From contig JAMYGW020000008.1 in the NCBI GenBank assembly GCA_025617375.2, forward strand, positions 1,736,001 to 1,800,000: a DNA stretch of 64,000 nt, in the 5' to 3' direction. Positions 1 through 12,513 of the stretch are shown piece by piece (position 1 is the stretch's first letter; the number at the start of each line of letters is the position of its first letter). The DNA is from Acarospora socialis (lineage: Eukaryota > Ascomycota > Lecanoromycetes > Acarosporales > Acarosporaceae). The notes beneath the pieces were generated by a model that did not search any database, was not told where the DNA came from, and saw only the letters and a list, made by a program, of their open reading frames with translations. A program made the position numbers and the translations under genes.

Positions 1-597
1 GCGTCCCTGGTGTGCCATCAGCCTTCCGCTTCCTCGAATCATTCGAGATCGGCTTAATGTCTCTCGCGGATAGTGTTTCGGTTGTTGCGTAGGATTTGAA
101 AGTCACAATGTACACGGGTTTGCTGGAAGAGCCGGTGATCGATGTTATCCGTGCCGGATAGAACGAGTTATCTCCAGAAACCCACTTCGCAAGGACGGTG
201 TCATTTACCGAGAAGGTAGCGGGCGTCTGAGGTTCTTCAACCGGGCTCTGCGGGGTGACCGGTTTCCGATAGCCGGCCTGAAAAGCGGGATGATTCTCTT
301 TCGACCATTTCTCTTTCACTGGCGGAGGTGAGGGTTTCTTGGCTGGCGCTGGTGCTGAAGCTGGTTTTAGCTCTGCGATGGCGGTTTCGGTGAGGGTAAT
401 GACTTCTTCAAGTTCAGTCTTGAGATTCAGTAACTCAGCATTCTCCGGGTCTGCTTGTAAGCCCAGCTGCACCGTTTCGAGCTGGTTGAAATCGAACAGA
501 TCAGCATCGCGCTGCACTCAGAGACCACAGTGATGGTACTCACCTGAAGCCTATACTCTTTTATCTCCGCTTCCAACGCTGCCACCCCACCGCTCAT
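1..597 (-). CDS. SPF30: SPF30/SMNDC1-like Tudor-domain splicing factor (3' end cut off by the window)
   Basis: Exons read complement 597-544 and 481-1, with a 62-nt intron (GTGAGT donor, CTGAT branch, CAACCAG acceptor). A nearer AG would give a 32-nt intron, too short, and would break the family match. The N-terminus (start MSGGVAALEAEIKEY) is the short coiled-coil typical of SPF30, followed by a Pro/Ala-rich linker and a Tudor domain with VNDTVLAKW and YPARITSI. Family knowledge: SPF30 binds Sm-protein dimethylarginine and helps assemble the tri-snRNP into the spliceosome; it acts in the nucleus. The reading frame is still open at base 1, where a basic stretch (SRKRKADG) begins, so the C-terminus is missing. 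The start Met at 597 was chosen over an upstream in-frame codon because family homology begins there. Confidence 0.8.
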
Positions 598-1844
598 GTT
601 GTCTAAGATGACGGCGAGGAGTTTATTACACGAAGTGGAGAAGAGAAACTGCAAAGGTAGCTGATAATCCCCGAGAAATCCGCGTTTCTGCAGTATCAGC
701 GCTCGTAGTATCGGTGTGTTCAAGCCGACTACCTAAGGTGCTTCTGAACTTGAAGGTTCGCTTGCTTAATGTAGGATCACGTGCAGTGAGACATCCGTGC
801 GCCAACGGTTATGAATGCAGAGGCGTTATCTTCATAACGTTTATAGCATACTACCTACCTAGGTAGGTAGTATGAGATTCATGATACGAAGACAGTCAGC
901 AACGTACCTAGGTAAGTACTCAATGTGCTGTAACGACATATTGAGCGCTACTTGGGCCTTACATGACATGCTCATGTTCCCCATATTCTCCAGTAGTAAG
1001 ATTACGTAAGCTAGTCTTTGCTCTACTGTCGGGTCGGAGTCGGCGCCTCACAACGTCCGAGCGCCCTCAGCCCCCTCGCTGCCTTACTGTTCTCTCGAGG
1101 TTGATTTATAATCGATGTAAGCCCACTCAGACAGATCACCCAACCATCGAAGTTGTTCAGTTTCATACAATCCATGTATGGTCTGGATGAATCTTAGTAA
1201 CACAGTGCTGCTTTCTCGAAAACCCTGATCCAGTTCGTTTCCACCCGAATGACAGATAGACTGTCTCACCTCCGGCTTTACTTTTCAGACCTTACCTTCA
1301 TCATCGACACCAACCGACGTCATCCCTAGTTCAGTTCATCGTCCGCTCGAATACGTAAAGGAGCGCATCAATTTCGTGGAGGGCAAGCCTTTGGAAAGTC
1401 GCTGAGTCGATCAGGCAGCAGTGTCTGCAACCTACGTTACGAGTCAGGGTCAATGCGGAGCTGTTGAGTGAGAAAAGAAATCCAAGAGTATGTCCCATCT
1501 ACCAACGGCAGTTTTGCCTCATTTCAAGTATCAATTCTGAACCACCATTAGGCTAGACACAACCTGGGTTTCGGTCATCCTTTGCCTTTACCCGCTCGGC
1601 ACGCCCTGCTTCAAAGGAAAGGGTCCATCCACGGTCTGAGTTAGATATCAGCAATAGTAGCGTCAAGGCGACGGAACAGCCGGATTGATAAGGACCAACA
1701 ACATCGAAGCAAGTTAGGCTTTCTCCTTGACCGGCCAAAGCACGCAGCCTTTGGGGTGCTGAGTTACTCTCCTGTGCGCGAACTCGTGTAGTCCAGTGCT
1801 TGAGGCTGCGGTGAGAAATCACTCACTCCTCATCTCAAATTTCT
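598..1844. other. Intergenic region between divergent SPF30-like and Yap1-like genes
   Basis: About 1.25 kb without a convincing gene. It must hold the promoters of both divergent neighbours. It contains a perfect 28-bp palindrome at 847-874 and a related CCTAGG-centred palindromic stretch near 905-918. Short open frames on both strands lack homology and splice logic. Confidence 0.6.
847..874. repeat. Perfect 28-bp palindrome
   Basis: Two 14-nt arms (847-860 and 861-874) are exact reverse complements with no loop; the centre is CCTAGG flanked by ACCT/AGGT repeats. It lies 250 bp upstream of the SPF30-like start and about 970 bp upstream of the bZIP start. It could be a protein-binding site or a cruciform-prone sequence. 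ACCTAGGT-type motifs recur elsewhere in the window (near 12,770 and 51,885), so it may simply be a common intergenic motif here. Confidence 0.6.
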
Positions 1845-3981
1845 ATGGCGGTCCCACCGAACAACGACACGACATATAATCCAGACCTCTACTTATCTCC
1901 GGATCAGCAGGACCTGCTTCTTGCTGCACTCTCTTCAAACAAACCCAACGCATCAAAAGGCAGCAGTATGGCTTCAGGCAGAGTACAGATAGCAAAGTCC
2001 AACAGTGCGCTTCCTCAAAGCGGTCAACAACCTCTGGCAAAGGAACACTCCACAGACATGACCATCAATGGTCAATACGTCTCTCCCATCCAGCAGACGC
2101 CCAGTTATGCCGACCTCGGTTCTGTTGGGCTTGACGATAGTCCTTTCCTTGATTTTGACCTTGAAGATGGAAGCTTTGACTGGGATAATAGTGGTGATCA
2201 ACTGATAGGGAATATTCCTGGAACATCATTGAACAACGATGAGCTTGAGTTGCACGACAAGAGAAAGAATCCTGACGATGATAGAGATGAGGAGGGTGGT
2301 GGGAAGAGAAGAGAAGGTGACGATAAGTCATCGAAGAAGCCAGGCCGGAAGCCCCTGACTTCTGAACCTACTACTGTACGCTCAGTCACTGTGGAGTCAA
2401 CGTCTAACCACTTGCTGATTGGGATCCTCTACAGAAACGCAAGGCTCAGAATCGGGCTGCTCAACGAGCATTCCGCGAGAGGAAGGAGAGACATCTAAAG
2501 GATCTCGAGACCAAAGTAGATGAGCTTGAGAAAGCATCAGAGTCTGCGAACCATGAGAACGGCGTTCTTCGGGCTCAGGTGGAGCAGCTGCAGGCAGAAC
2601 TCAAGGGGTATCGGAAAAGGTTGTCATACAATGGCGGTGGTGCCACTGGCCGCCCAACGCCTCTTGGAGCTAGCCGGCCGTCCTCCATCGCGAACAACAA
2701 CATCAGCAGCGGCAACAACAACTTTCAGTTCGAGTTTCCCAAGTTTGGAGACTTACCAGGCTCACAGATCTTTACCAAGAGCTCACTTCCACGAAACGAC
2801 TCACAGAAGCAACCTCCTATTCCAAGAGGTAACGGGGTCACTTACCAGGTTCCGGGAGTGGTTCAGAGACAGTCATTTGGAAGCATAAGCCCGAAAGGCA
2901 ATCCGCGGCAGAGTGAGGAGGCTGGCATGTCTCCTGCCATGAGCGGGATTCCTGTTACTCCGTGGCAATCCACCGCCTCCCCAGACGGTAACACTGTCGA
3001 GGATCTGACTGGTCTTTTCAGTCCATCGATCCTGCAAAAGGCTAGCCGTAGCGGCTCGCAGGACTATGTCGGCTCGAAGGGCAGCAACGTCACCGCGCCG
3101 CTATATAGTCGCAGAAGTACCGCAAGCTCAAATAGTCAAAACAGTGTCCCGCAACTCAACGGTGGATCTATGCCTTCGATTACTACTTCACCATCAGCAT
3201 CATCTGTGTCTCAGCATGGACCCGGATCGTCTTGTGGAACCTCACCTGAGCCAGGAAGTTACTCACCCACGAACGGTAAGATTGCAGACAGTAACCTGAA
3301 CACTATCAACGAGGAACACCAGGTTGTAGGCGCTAGTAAAGGTGAGACCACCTATCTTTTAAAACTCTACCTGACTTCCGCGTTGGAAAAGCCGTATTGG
3401 ATCGGCAGGACATGCCACAAGCTAACGTTTGTTCAGCTGTGGAAACTACGGCGAAGACAGTTACTAGTGATATAAATGGAATCGATTGGATGGCGCAGCA
3501 AAACGGAGGACAATTTGACCCGATGCTGTTCGGTAATTACCGGGAGTCACAGGATGCTGTACTCAACAATGACTTCGGCGGCTTCTTTGACGAAGCATTC
3601 CCGTTCCCTGACATTGCCAATTTCGGCAGTCCTTTGAGTCTAGGCAATATTGGAAGCCCGGCACCCAGGAAAGACCTCTTAAGGGAGACCGAGGATCAGA
3701 AAGATAGAGAACCCGAGCCCGTACCGGCGCAGGAACCGAAGATGCTCTCCTGCAACAAGATCTGGTTGGTATCCAGCTCTATAATTCTAGGTCGAGCCGA
3801 TACTAACTATGTTCGTTGGTTTAGGGATCAGGTACAAAAGAGCCCGCTTTACCAGAATGGAGAGTTGGATGTCGATAGTCTGTGTGCTGAGCTCAAGACC
3901 AAAGCGAAGTGCTCGGAAACGGGGCTTGCACTTGACCAGAAAGAGGTTGACGATGTGCTAAAGCGCATCCAGGCTCGTTAA
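1845..3981 (+). CDS. YAP1: Yap1/AP-1-like bZIP transcription factor (oxidative stress regulator)
   Basis: Exons 1845-2375, 2435-3341, 3437-3764 and 3825-3981 give 640 aa. The second intron has a strong GTGAGA donor and GCTAAC branch; the third has a TACTAAC branch but an unusual GTTGGT donor. The basic region starts at about residue 178 (KRKAQNRAAQRAFRER), followed by a leucine zipper to about 240. The C-terminal Cys-rich domain has Cys near 586, 609 and 618 (SCNKIW, SLCAEL, KAKCSE). The FGIDW-type block is present as GIDWMAQQNGGQFDP. In this family, peroxide drives disulfide formation between the N- and C-terminal Cys domains, masking the export signal so the protein stays nuclear and induces antioxidant genes. 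Only SSCGTSPEP (about residue 444) of the N-terminal Cys domain is visible in this model; see findings. Confidence 0.93.
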
Positions 3982-5251
3982 GCGCACTGCTGGGTGGATG
4001 CTAGAGCTACACGCAGCATTGAATCCTTTATGGCGTCTTTGCGTTGCGAGCTCTTGGTCAGGGCAAGGAAAGGCGTCAATTGATGGAGGGCATGACCTGG
4101 CTAGAACACGTCACTCTCGTGTCTTGTAATAAGGAATTGTTTCCTTGGTTATAATATGGATGGGAAGGTGGTGGCTCTGACAAACACACGAAACTTGGCT
4201 CCATCATCAATCATGCTAAACAGGCCAGGCATTTAGTTCTTGTCAGGTTCTGGGTTCCAAAATCAAACACAGTCATAGTATTTGCTTCGAGTCTGACCAG
4301 ATGTTAAACCCGTCTACTACGCTCTTGTCCGCCCTACCGCTGTCCATATCGTTGCTTTAAATGCCATTGAACTACGAACGAGATGGCCGCACCCACTGAG
4401 GCCTAGCAGCTTGTCCGTTCTCCAATCCGCAGAACACCATACCAACCAACTGACAACTTTTCGTTGTGCCCAGCCGAACACCTCTAAAATACCACACTTG
4501 TTCTTGCTACTAACTAGAGGCCTAGGTATTCGTATTTATGATTAGGAGTGATATTCGCTATAACATAGACCAATCTGGAACGGAATCTGAGACTGCAGAG
4601 ACAGCATGTTGAGGTGATATCTTGAGCAGCCAAAGCTCTGCTCAGACAGAGACGATTGAAAGCTTATATATACCCTAGCTCTCCAAGCAACAGAGAGCAA
4701 ACTCTGCTACCGGTCGAGTCGTCACAGAGCACAGCGAGGTTAGTGTAGCGGAACCTTCAAGTCGAATATCCCTCCCGGTACTGTCTCTAGATATCTCGTA
4801 CGTCCCCTTAGGTAGCTAAACTGGCTATAGCACCCTTAGATCCGTCCTCACAAATGGCATCAGGTGCTTTAATGGCCAAGTTGATGTCAATAATTAAGGT
4901 AGGACTCTCAAACTCCGCACCAAAGCGAACAGAAGCAAGGACCGGGGATATTTCGCTGACTCAGCTAAGGTACGCTAGCAGATTACGCTAAGAAGTGAAC
5001 GCTAAACTCAAAGTGCAACACGCAGAACCTCTTCCAGCTCAAATCCAAAAAATCCTAGCCCCCCGTGACATAAACAACCTCACTTCCACCCTCATTCAGA
5101 ACCTCTAGACTTTCTAAATTCTCTACCGAGTTCTTCTTCTCCTTTCAAAGCTTCTTATCTACCTGTCCTGACATTTCGATCCAAGGCGTTCGTGATAGAT
5201 TTCGGTGTTGAGGACTGAACACAACCAACCTTCCTGCTGACTTATCCTCCA
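3982..5251. other. Intergenic region
   Basis: About 1.27 kb with no supportable gene. It holds the 3' region of the bZIP gene and the promoter/5' UTR of the next gene. A TATA-like stretch (TTATATATACCC) occurs near 4664-4675, and the last 200 bases before the next ATG are CT-rich, as is usual for a fungal transcription start region. Confidence 0.5.
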
Positions 5252-7750
5252 TGGCTTCTGTAAGTTCTCTGCTCTTTGGAAGCTTTAAGATTATATAGAG
5301 CTATCGTCGAGGCTCTTGATCGCTACCCTCATTCATCATGACACTGACGTGTTGCCACCCAGCCACACCCGCACACCTTTAACAATCAAGGCTATCTCCC
5401 TAACGGCGCATCTGGTGCTCCCAGCGGTGGTGGCGCATCAAACCTTCTACCTAACAATGGCCGTGTTGTGCAAGCAGGTGGAGCGCGGGTACTCTGTGTG
5501 GCAGATGTACGCGGTACGTTATCTAGACGTGACCGAACCACGGAGGTCCGGGCTGATGGCTTTGTGTGTAGGGAACCTACGATCATTGAACGACCTCGCA
5601 AAGCAGGCGCACGCAGACCACATCATCCACACTGGTGACTTTGGGTTTTACGATGAAAGCTCGCTTGACCGCATCGCAGACAAGTGAGCAGGCTTTCATC
5701 AAGGTAAGAACGAAAAGCTAATGACTCTGCCAGGACTCTCAAGCACGTTGCTCAGTACTCACCCTTGCTCGCCGAACATACCAAACGAGTTATCGCTCAA
5801 CATCCACCACAAGGACCAAGTGTTAAACAACGCTTCCCTCCAGATCAATTACCGCTCTCGGAGCTGCCCATGCTCCTCTCGAAGCAATTCACCCTCGACG
5901 TCCCAGTTTATACCGTTTGGGGAGCTTGTGAGGATGTCCGAGTGCTCGAGAAGTTCCGGTCTGGCGAATACAAGGTCCACAACCTACACATAATCGACGA
6001 GGCAAATTCTAGGCTACTGGAGATTGGCGGTGTAAAGCTTCGTCTCCTCGGTCTCGGTGGTGCCGTGGTCATGCACAAGCTCTTCGACAATGGCGAAGGC
6101 AAGACAACAATTGCTGGGGGCCAAGGTACTATGTGGACGACCTTGTTGCAGATGGGAGAGCTCGTTGATACTGCGAACCGCGTGTACGATCCGACAGAAA
6201 CTCGCGTTTTTGTTACTCACGCCTCACCAGCTCGGGAAGGATTACTCAATCAGCTCTCGGTAACGCTGAAGGCAGATTTCTCCATCTCCGCAGGACTTCA
6301 TTTCCGGTACGGTAGCTCGTACAACGAGTTCAGCGTCAATCCTACTTTGGATCACTATCGCGGGAAGCTTGCAGCGTCGAAAGCTTCGTTCAACGATGTA
6401 TGGGAGACTGTCAAGGGAGAGGTCGAGCCAGCTGTTGCGCAGAACGATGCTCAACAGACCCTTTTGACTAACGCTCTCGAGATCGTGCAAAAGATGCCTG
6501 CTGTCGCAAATGGAAGCAATCCTTTCGGTGGCCACACTACTGCGCCAGGGGCTGGCGGTCAAGTTGACGAAAGCGCCTTTAAGAACATGTGGAATTTCAA
6601 TTTGGCTGACGCAGCGTTCGGATACCTTGTGCTGGAGGTTGAAGGTGGTCGGATTGGGACAGAGATGAGGGCACAGGGATTCAACTTTGCGCATCGTGGC
6701 GGCAAGCATGGGATGGGACAGCCCGTGCAAGGTTCTGCTACAAGTTCTACACCAAATGCCTCCAACCAGAGTGTTGGGCTTGCTGCAGCACCTCCAGCCG
6801 GTCCGGCGCAAAATCGGGTATCAGCTGCGCCGTTGGCACAACCCAGCCAACATGTCAATCAGAACCAACACCCATCGCAAGCACAGCAGCCACGGAACCA
6901 GCCACCACCACCTTACACGGCGCAACAGCAGCCGCTTACTCAACAACAGGCGAAGCCGCAAACTGGATCCTCTCGTGCTGGTTCTTCGCCAGCTCCTGCT
7001 GTGCCAAGCCAGGTAAAGCCCACTACTCCTCAACCTACTGGTACCACTGTGAACCTTCCTGGCGCAGCTCCAACTGACAAGACCAATCAGCCGACCCAGG
7101 CTAAAGAGACGCGCAATGGGACGTCTTCCAACGAGAAGGCTGCTGGTCCGCCGCAAAATAAGGCTTCTTCACCGGTCGAGAGCAAGCCAAGCACAGGCTT
7201 GTTCATCATGAACATGGAGAGCGAAGATGCTATTAGGGAAGTCTTCCCTGACGAAGATAAAGTCAAGATCCAGCGTATTCAGAAACTCAACGCCAGCTTC
7301 GGTCGCAGCAACTTCGTGGTTCATTTCAGTAATCACGAAGACACGAAAGCGGCCTATGAGCGCCAACCGCCGGAACACAAGAAGCCAACGCCGCAAGGCC
7401 AACCGCGTAAACCCAACATCAAATACTACGAAGAGCGTCCACCGCGTCAACCAAGCCAAGGGGCCGGCGCATGGCAAGCTAGTAACCGGGGCGGTGCCAA
7501 TGCACCTCAGCGTGGCGGATATCAGAGTGGTGCTAGTGACAGCGAAGGCGGTAGAGGGCGAGGTGGCTTCGGCGGTCGTGGCGGACGTAACCGAGGAGGA
7601 GAACGAGGTAGAGGCGGACGGGGAGGTCGAGGTAACTTCAACAACAACAAAGCTTCGACTGGTGGCGAGGGATCCTCTCCCGGGCCTACCGCATCAACGC
7701 CTGCGACGATCTCAACATCCGCGCCAGCTCCTTCAGGTGGCGAGTCTTGA
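5252..7750 (+). CDS. DUF2433 calcineurin-like phosphoesterase-related protein with RGG tail
   Basis: Exons 5252-5260 (only 9 nt: Met-Ala-Ser), 5363-5513, 5572-5683 and 5734-7750 give 762 aa. All phases agree and branch points are visible (CTGACG, GCTAATG). The first third matches the fungal DUF2433 family, a metallophosphoesterase-like fold: LCVADVRGNL, HTGDFGFYD, VWGACED and VFVTHASP occupy the usual metal-ligand positions. The canonical DxH and GNHE motifs are altered (DVRGN, GACED), so catalysis is uncertain. A Gln/Pro/Ala-rich linker follows, then an RRM-like segment near 7195-7370, then a C-terminal RGG/GRG box (about 7480-7650) typical of RNA-binding proteins. I infer a cytoplasmic RNA-associated protein; no function is established that I know of. 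Confidence 0.85.
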
Positions 7751-8578
7751 GCGTGTGCTGCTTTGTAGCATCAACATCGATACAGTGTCTATGGAAGACA
7801 GTCAGGTGCCATCCTCGGTTCCGCTTTCTTAGCCCACGTCCTATCTTCCACCAGCAAGCTTCTACCGCAGAAGCCAACAGCGTCTTCTTGTTTAATCATT
7901 TACTTTGCAAGCTGGGGACTGTTAGACTTGATCCGGCGAGCGTGATTTTTTGCGATAACCGGGTCTCCTGTGGACGCTTTAAGTATCTCTGGTAACTTAA
8001 TCGGGCACAGGACGCGGGGTTCGCATTTGTGTATTCTCAAGACTTCTCTGTACTTTAGCTGAGGAAAAGGGGTGCTCAATAGATTCGTGTCGTAAACTAT
8101 CTGAGTTGCCGTTCACACATGGCCTTTTACCTTATGCAGATGACAGAAATAGGAGGCTCTTCCACAACGGGTATGCTACGTAATGTACTTCGTAATCTTA
8201 CCATGTCCGGAGCTAGAGCGCTGTAGTTTCGAAACGTCAGTAGACATCACTCACCTGCGCCACAACCGGATATCCTTCAAGCCAACTCCCTCACCGCAGC
8301 GTGCCTACCACCTCGAATCAGCCAAAATTGTACAGATGAACTGTTCTCGCTTGTTACTATCGAGTGTGAAATCGATCTCGGCGACACATACCGGTCTCTC
8401 TAGCAACCAAACAATCTCACAAGCTCACAAGCTCAAGCGCCACACCAGAACGAAGTCGTAAAAAGTACAGCACTGCTCTCGCTTTGTACGTCGTCCAGGG
8501 GCCGGTAAATACGAGTTACTGAGGGGAGTTTGCCGGCTTTTGAAAGTCCTTGGCGAGCAGCCAGTGCAGACCCCTTCG
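7751..8578. other. Intergenic region
   Basis: About 830 bp between two genes on the same strand. I see no gene: the open frames here are short and without motifs. It should contain the terminator of the DUF2433 gene and the promoter of the NPC1 gene. Confidence 0.5.
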
Positions 8579-11500
8579 ATGCGGCGCCTGCTCTTACTGT
8601 CTGCTGCGCTCTTCGTATCTCTTGGACTTGCAGACGATCTAGGATGGACCCAAAAACATGAAAAAGGACGATGTGCTATAAGAGGGCAATGCGGAAAGAA
8701 ATCTTTCTTTGGTGGGGACCTGCCTTGTCCCGATAACGGCTTGGCTGAAGAGCCCGATGATGACGTTCGGAAGAAGTTGGTAACCATATGTGGTGATAAC
8801 TGGGACGAGGGACCGATATGCTGTGACGATAAGCAGGTCAGTACCAAATCTTGAATTCCGTGCCGAGCTAACTCTAAATCAGCTTGATGCCCTGAGCTCC
8901 AATCTCAAGCGCGCTGAACCGCTCATTTCCTCATGTCCGGCTTGCAAGGAGAACTTCTTCAACCTTTTCTGCACCTTTACCTGCTCACCAGACCAATCAA
9001 CCTTCGTCAACGTTACTGCGATTGAACAAGCATCGAATAAGAAGCCGTTGGTTACAGAATTGGATAACCTCTGGACGGACAAGTATGGCAGTGGCTTCTA
9101 TGATAGTTGTAAGGATGTCAAATTTGGTGCCACAGGAGGGAAGGCCATGGAGTTTATTGGAGGCGGCGCAAAGAATTATACCCAGTTCCTGAAGTTCCTC
9201 GGTGACAAGAAACTTCTGGGGAGTCCTTTCCAAATCAATTTCCCGAGACCTGAAGGGAGGGAGAAAGATGGCATGAACGCAACGGGCGGTACAGCAAAAC
9301 CTTGTAACAGCACGGATGAGCGGTATCGTTGTGCCTGCGTAGACTGCGAATCATCCTGTCCCGAGCTGCCGCAAGTGACCGAGCAAGAATATTGTCATGT
9401 GGGCGTACTTCCTTGTCTGTCATTCGCCGTCATCTTAATCTACTCGATCTTCCTACTTCTCCTCGTCGCTGCAGTCTCCGGCCATGTCGCCTGGCAAAAG
9501 CATACGCAACGGAGGAGTGAGCGCCTGCAGCTGCTACAAGACGCAGCGCCAAGTGATGACGAGGATGAAGGAGATGCTGTTCACAATGCTGGAATGTTAG
9601 ATCGGCCACATCAGAACTACTACTTGAATACGGTTTTTGACGCTGCTTTCAGCAAGCTTGGGGCCGTGTGTGCTCGCTTTCCTGGGATCACGATAGGCCT
9701 TAGTATCGTCCTGGTAGGCCTCCTGAGTCTTGGATGGATCAACTTCGCTGTCGAGACCGACCCAGTACGCTTGTGGGTCAGTCCGACATCTGCTGCGGCC
9801 GAGGAGAAAGCATTCTTTGACGCCAACTTTGGGCCGTTCTATCGCGCCCAGCAAGCGTTCTTGGTGAACGATACTGGGTCAGCTGGACCCGGGCCGGTGC
9901 TGAGTTATGAGACTCTTGACTGGTGGTTTGACGTTGAAAACCGCGTCAACAGATTCAAGTCTATCAATGAAGGGGTCACATTCAGCGATGTATGCTTCAA
10001 GCCTACCGGGTCCGCGTGTGTGGTGCAATCTTTGACTGGCTACTTCGGCGGTACGTTTTCGAACGTAGACCCTAACACTTGGCAGAAGGACTTGAAACAC
10101 TGCACGGATCAGCCGGGCAGCCAAGACTGTCTACCGGAGTTTCAGCAACCTTTGAAGAAGGACATCGTTCTTGGTGGTTGGGAACATAGCGGAAATGTGC
10201 TAGACTCGCAGGCGTTGATTGTGACATGGGTGGTCAACAACCACGCTGAAGGTACGAAAGAGGAGGCCCTTGCGATGGACTGGGAGCAAAGTCTGAAAAG
10301 CCTCCTGAAAGCTGTGCAAGCTGAAGCAGGGGAGCGGGGCTTACGTCTCTCCTTCTCGACAGAGATCAGTCTTGAGGAAGAGCTCAACAAGTCGACCAAC
10401 ACCGATGCGAAGATCGTCGTGGTTAGCTACGTCATCATGTTCATCTACGCTTCATTAGCTCTCGGCTCCGCGTCACTGAGCTTCCAATCTTTGATGGTCA
10501 ATCCGGCAGATGCTCTTGTGCAATCAAAGTTCACACTCGGCGTTATCGGCATCCTCATCGTGCTGATGTCGGTTTCTGCATCCGTGGGCTTGTTTTCTGC
10601 AGCCGGTATCAAAGTTACCTTGATCATTGCTGAGGTCATTCCATTCCTCGTGCTCGCAGTCGGCGTGGACAACATCTTTCTCATCGTTCACGAGTTCGAG
10701 CGAGTCAATCTCAGCCACCCAGACGAGACCGTTGTTGAACGAGTCGCCAAAGCCTTAGGGCGTATGGGACCTAGCATCTTACTCTCTGCTTCCACGGAGA
10801 CGATCGCCTTTGCGCTCGGCGCTTTTGTGGGCATGCCTGCCGTGCGCAATTTTGCTATTTACGCAGCAGGTGCTGTCTTCATCAATGCTCTTCTGCAAGT
10901 AACAATGTTCGTTTCTATACTTTCTCTGAATCAGAGGCGGGTGGAAAGCAACCGAGCGGATTGCTTTCCTTGCATGAAGGTCAGGAATGCCAGCACTGTC
11001 AACTTAACGAACGGTACTGGACCTTATGGAGCAGAGGATGAGGGATCGTTACAGAGGTTCATCCGCAAGACGTACGCCCCCGGTCTACTGGGCCGCAAAA
11101 TGAAGGTAGCAGTAATCGTGGGCTTTCTTGGGCTGTTCGCTGCAGGCCTGGCCTTGATTCCGGAGGTAGCTCTTGGGTTGGATCAACGGATCGCCATTCC
11201 ACGCGACTCATACTTGATTCCATACTTCAATGATCTCTATGCCTATTTCGACACTGGGCCACCCGTTTACTTTGTCACGCGCTCACTCAACGTCACGGAG
11301 CGCAAGCACCAGCAGGAGCTATGTGCGCGATTCTCCACATGCGACTCGTTTTCGATGGCCAACGTGTTAGAGCAAGAGGCAAGGAGAGCAAATGTGTCAT
11401 TCATCTCTGGATCTGCAGCTAGCTGGATAGACGACTACTTTGCGTGGTTGAACCCCAGTAATGGGGCATGCTGCAAGGAGGATGGAAAAGTTTGCTTCGC

Positions 11501-12513
11501 AGACAGAGACCCTCCGTGGAATGTCACTTTATATGGCATGCCTCAGGGCACAGAATTCATTCACTACCTTGAAAAGTGGATCAATGCACCGACTGACGAG
11601 GACTGCCCGCTTGGTGGCAAAGCACCTTACAGTAACGCTTTGGTTATTGATGCGGACAACACCACCGTTCCAGCAAGCCACTTTCGAACGAGCCATGTTC
11701 CGCTCCGTAGTCAGGAGGACTTCATCGACGCCTACGCTTCAGCTCGCCGTATTGCAAACAGCATAAGTAAAGCCCAAGACATCGAGGTCTTCCCTTATTC
11801 CAAGTTTTACATCTTCTTCGACCAGTATGCCACGATCATGAACCTCACCGGCACACTGATTGGATCTGCCCTCATACTGATTCTCATCATATCCTCGATT
11901 CTGCTGGGTTCACTAGCCACAGGTGCTGTGATTACGATGACAGTGATTATGATCGTCGTTGACGTGATAGGCGCAATGGCCATAACTGGGGTCTCCTTGA
12001 ACGCAGTCTCCTTAGTTAACCTCGTCATCTGCGTTGGGATCGGCGTCGAGTTCTGCGCACACATTGCCAGAGCCTTCATGTTCCCAAGTCGGAGTGTGAT
12101 GGAGAAGGCAAGAAACAAATTCAGGGGCAGGGATGCGAGAGCTTGGACAGCGCTGGTCAACGTCGGCGGCAGTGTCTTCAGTGGTATCACGATAACGAAG
12201 CTTCTGGGAGTATTCGTTCTGGCATTTACGCGGAGTAAGATCTTCGAGATTTACTATTTTAGAATATGGCTGGCATTGGTGGTGTTTGCTGCGACACATG
12301 CTCTGATCTTCTTGCCTGTGGCGCTGAGTCTCGTTGGTGGTGAAGGTAGGTCGGACTGATTTATGAAAACCTCAGCGTCAATGATGCGGCATGCTAACGA
12401 TGAAGGTAGGTTACATCGATCCGGAATCTGATGGAGGCTTGGAGGAGGATCTGGCTGCTAGAAGATACAGAGCGCTCTTGCCTGACGATGACTACGACTC
12501 GGATGATTATTAG
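8579..12513 (+). CDS. NCR1: NPC1/Ncr1 intracellular sterol transporter
   Basis: Exons 8579-8836, 8883-12345 and 12410-12513 give 1274 aa, the usual length for fungal Ncr1. A signal peptide (MRRLLLLSAALFVSLGLA) is followed by the Cys-rich sterol-binding N-terminal domain (CAIRGQCG, CPACKENFFNLFCTFTCSP), a first TM near 9415-9490, a luminal domain, the sterol-sensing domain with five TMs (about residues 592-769), a second Cys-rich luminal domain with several N-glycosylation sequons, and a C-terminal TM bundle (about 1072-1236). Family role: moves sterol from the vacuole lumen to the limiting membrane, receiving it from NPC2. The short last exon adds an acidic cytosolic tail ending DDYDSDDY; without the third exon the protein would stop at GGEGRSD. 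The last intron is flanked by an 11-bp direct repeat (see findings). Confidence 0.97.

Noticed and set aside
512-543. A 32-nt intron in the SPF30-like gene
   Set aside because: Too short for fungal splicing; the acceptor 30 nt further on gives a 62-nt intron with a proper branch point and restores family similarity.
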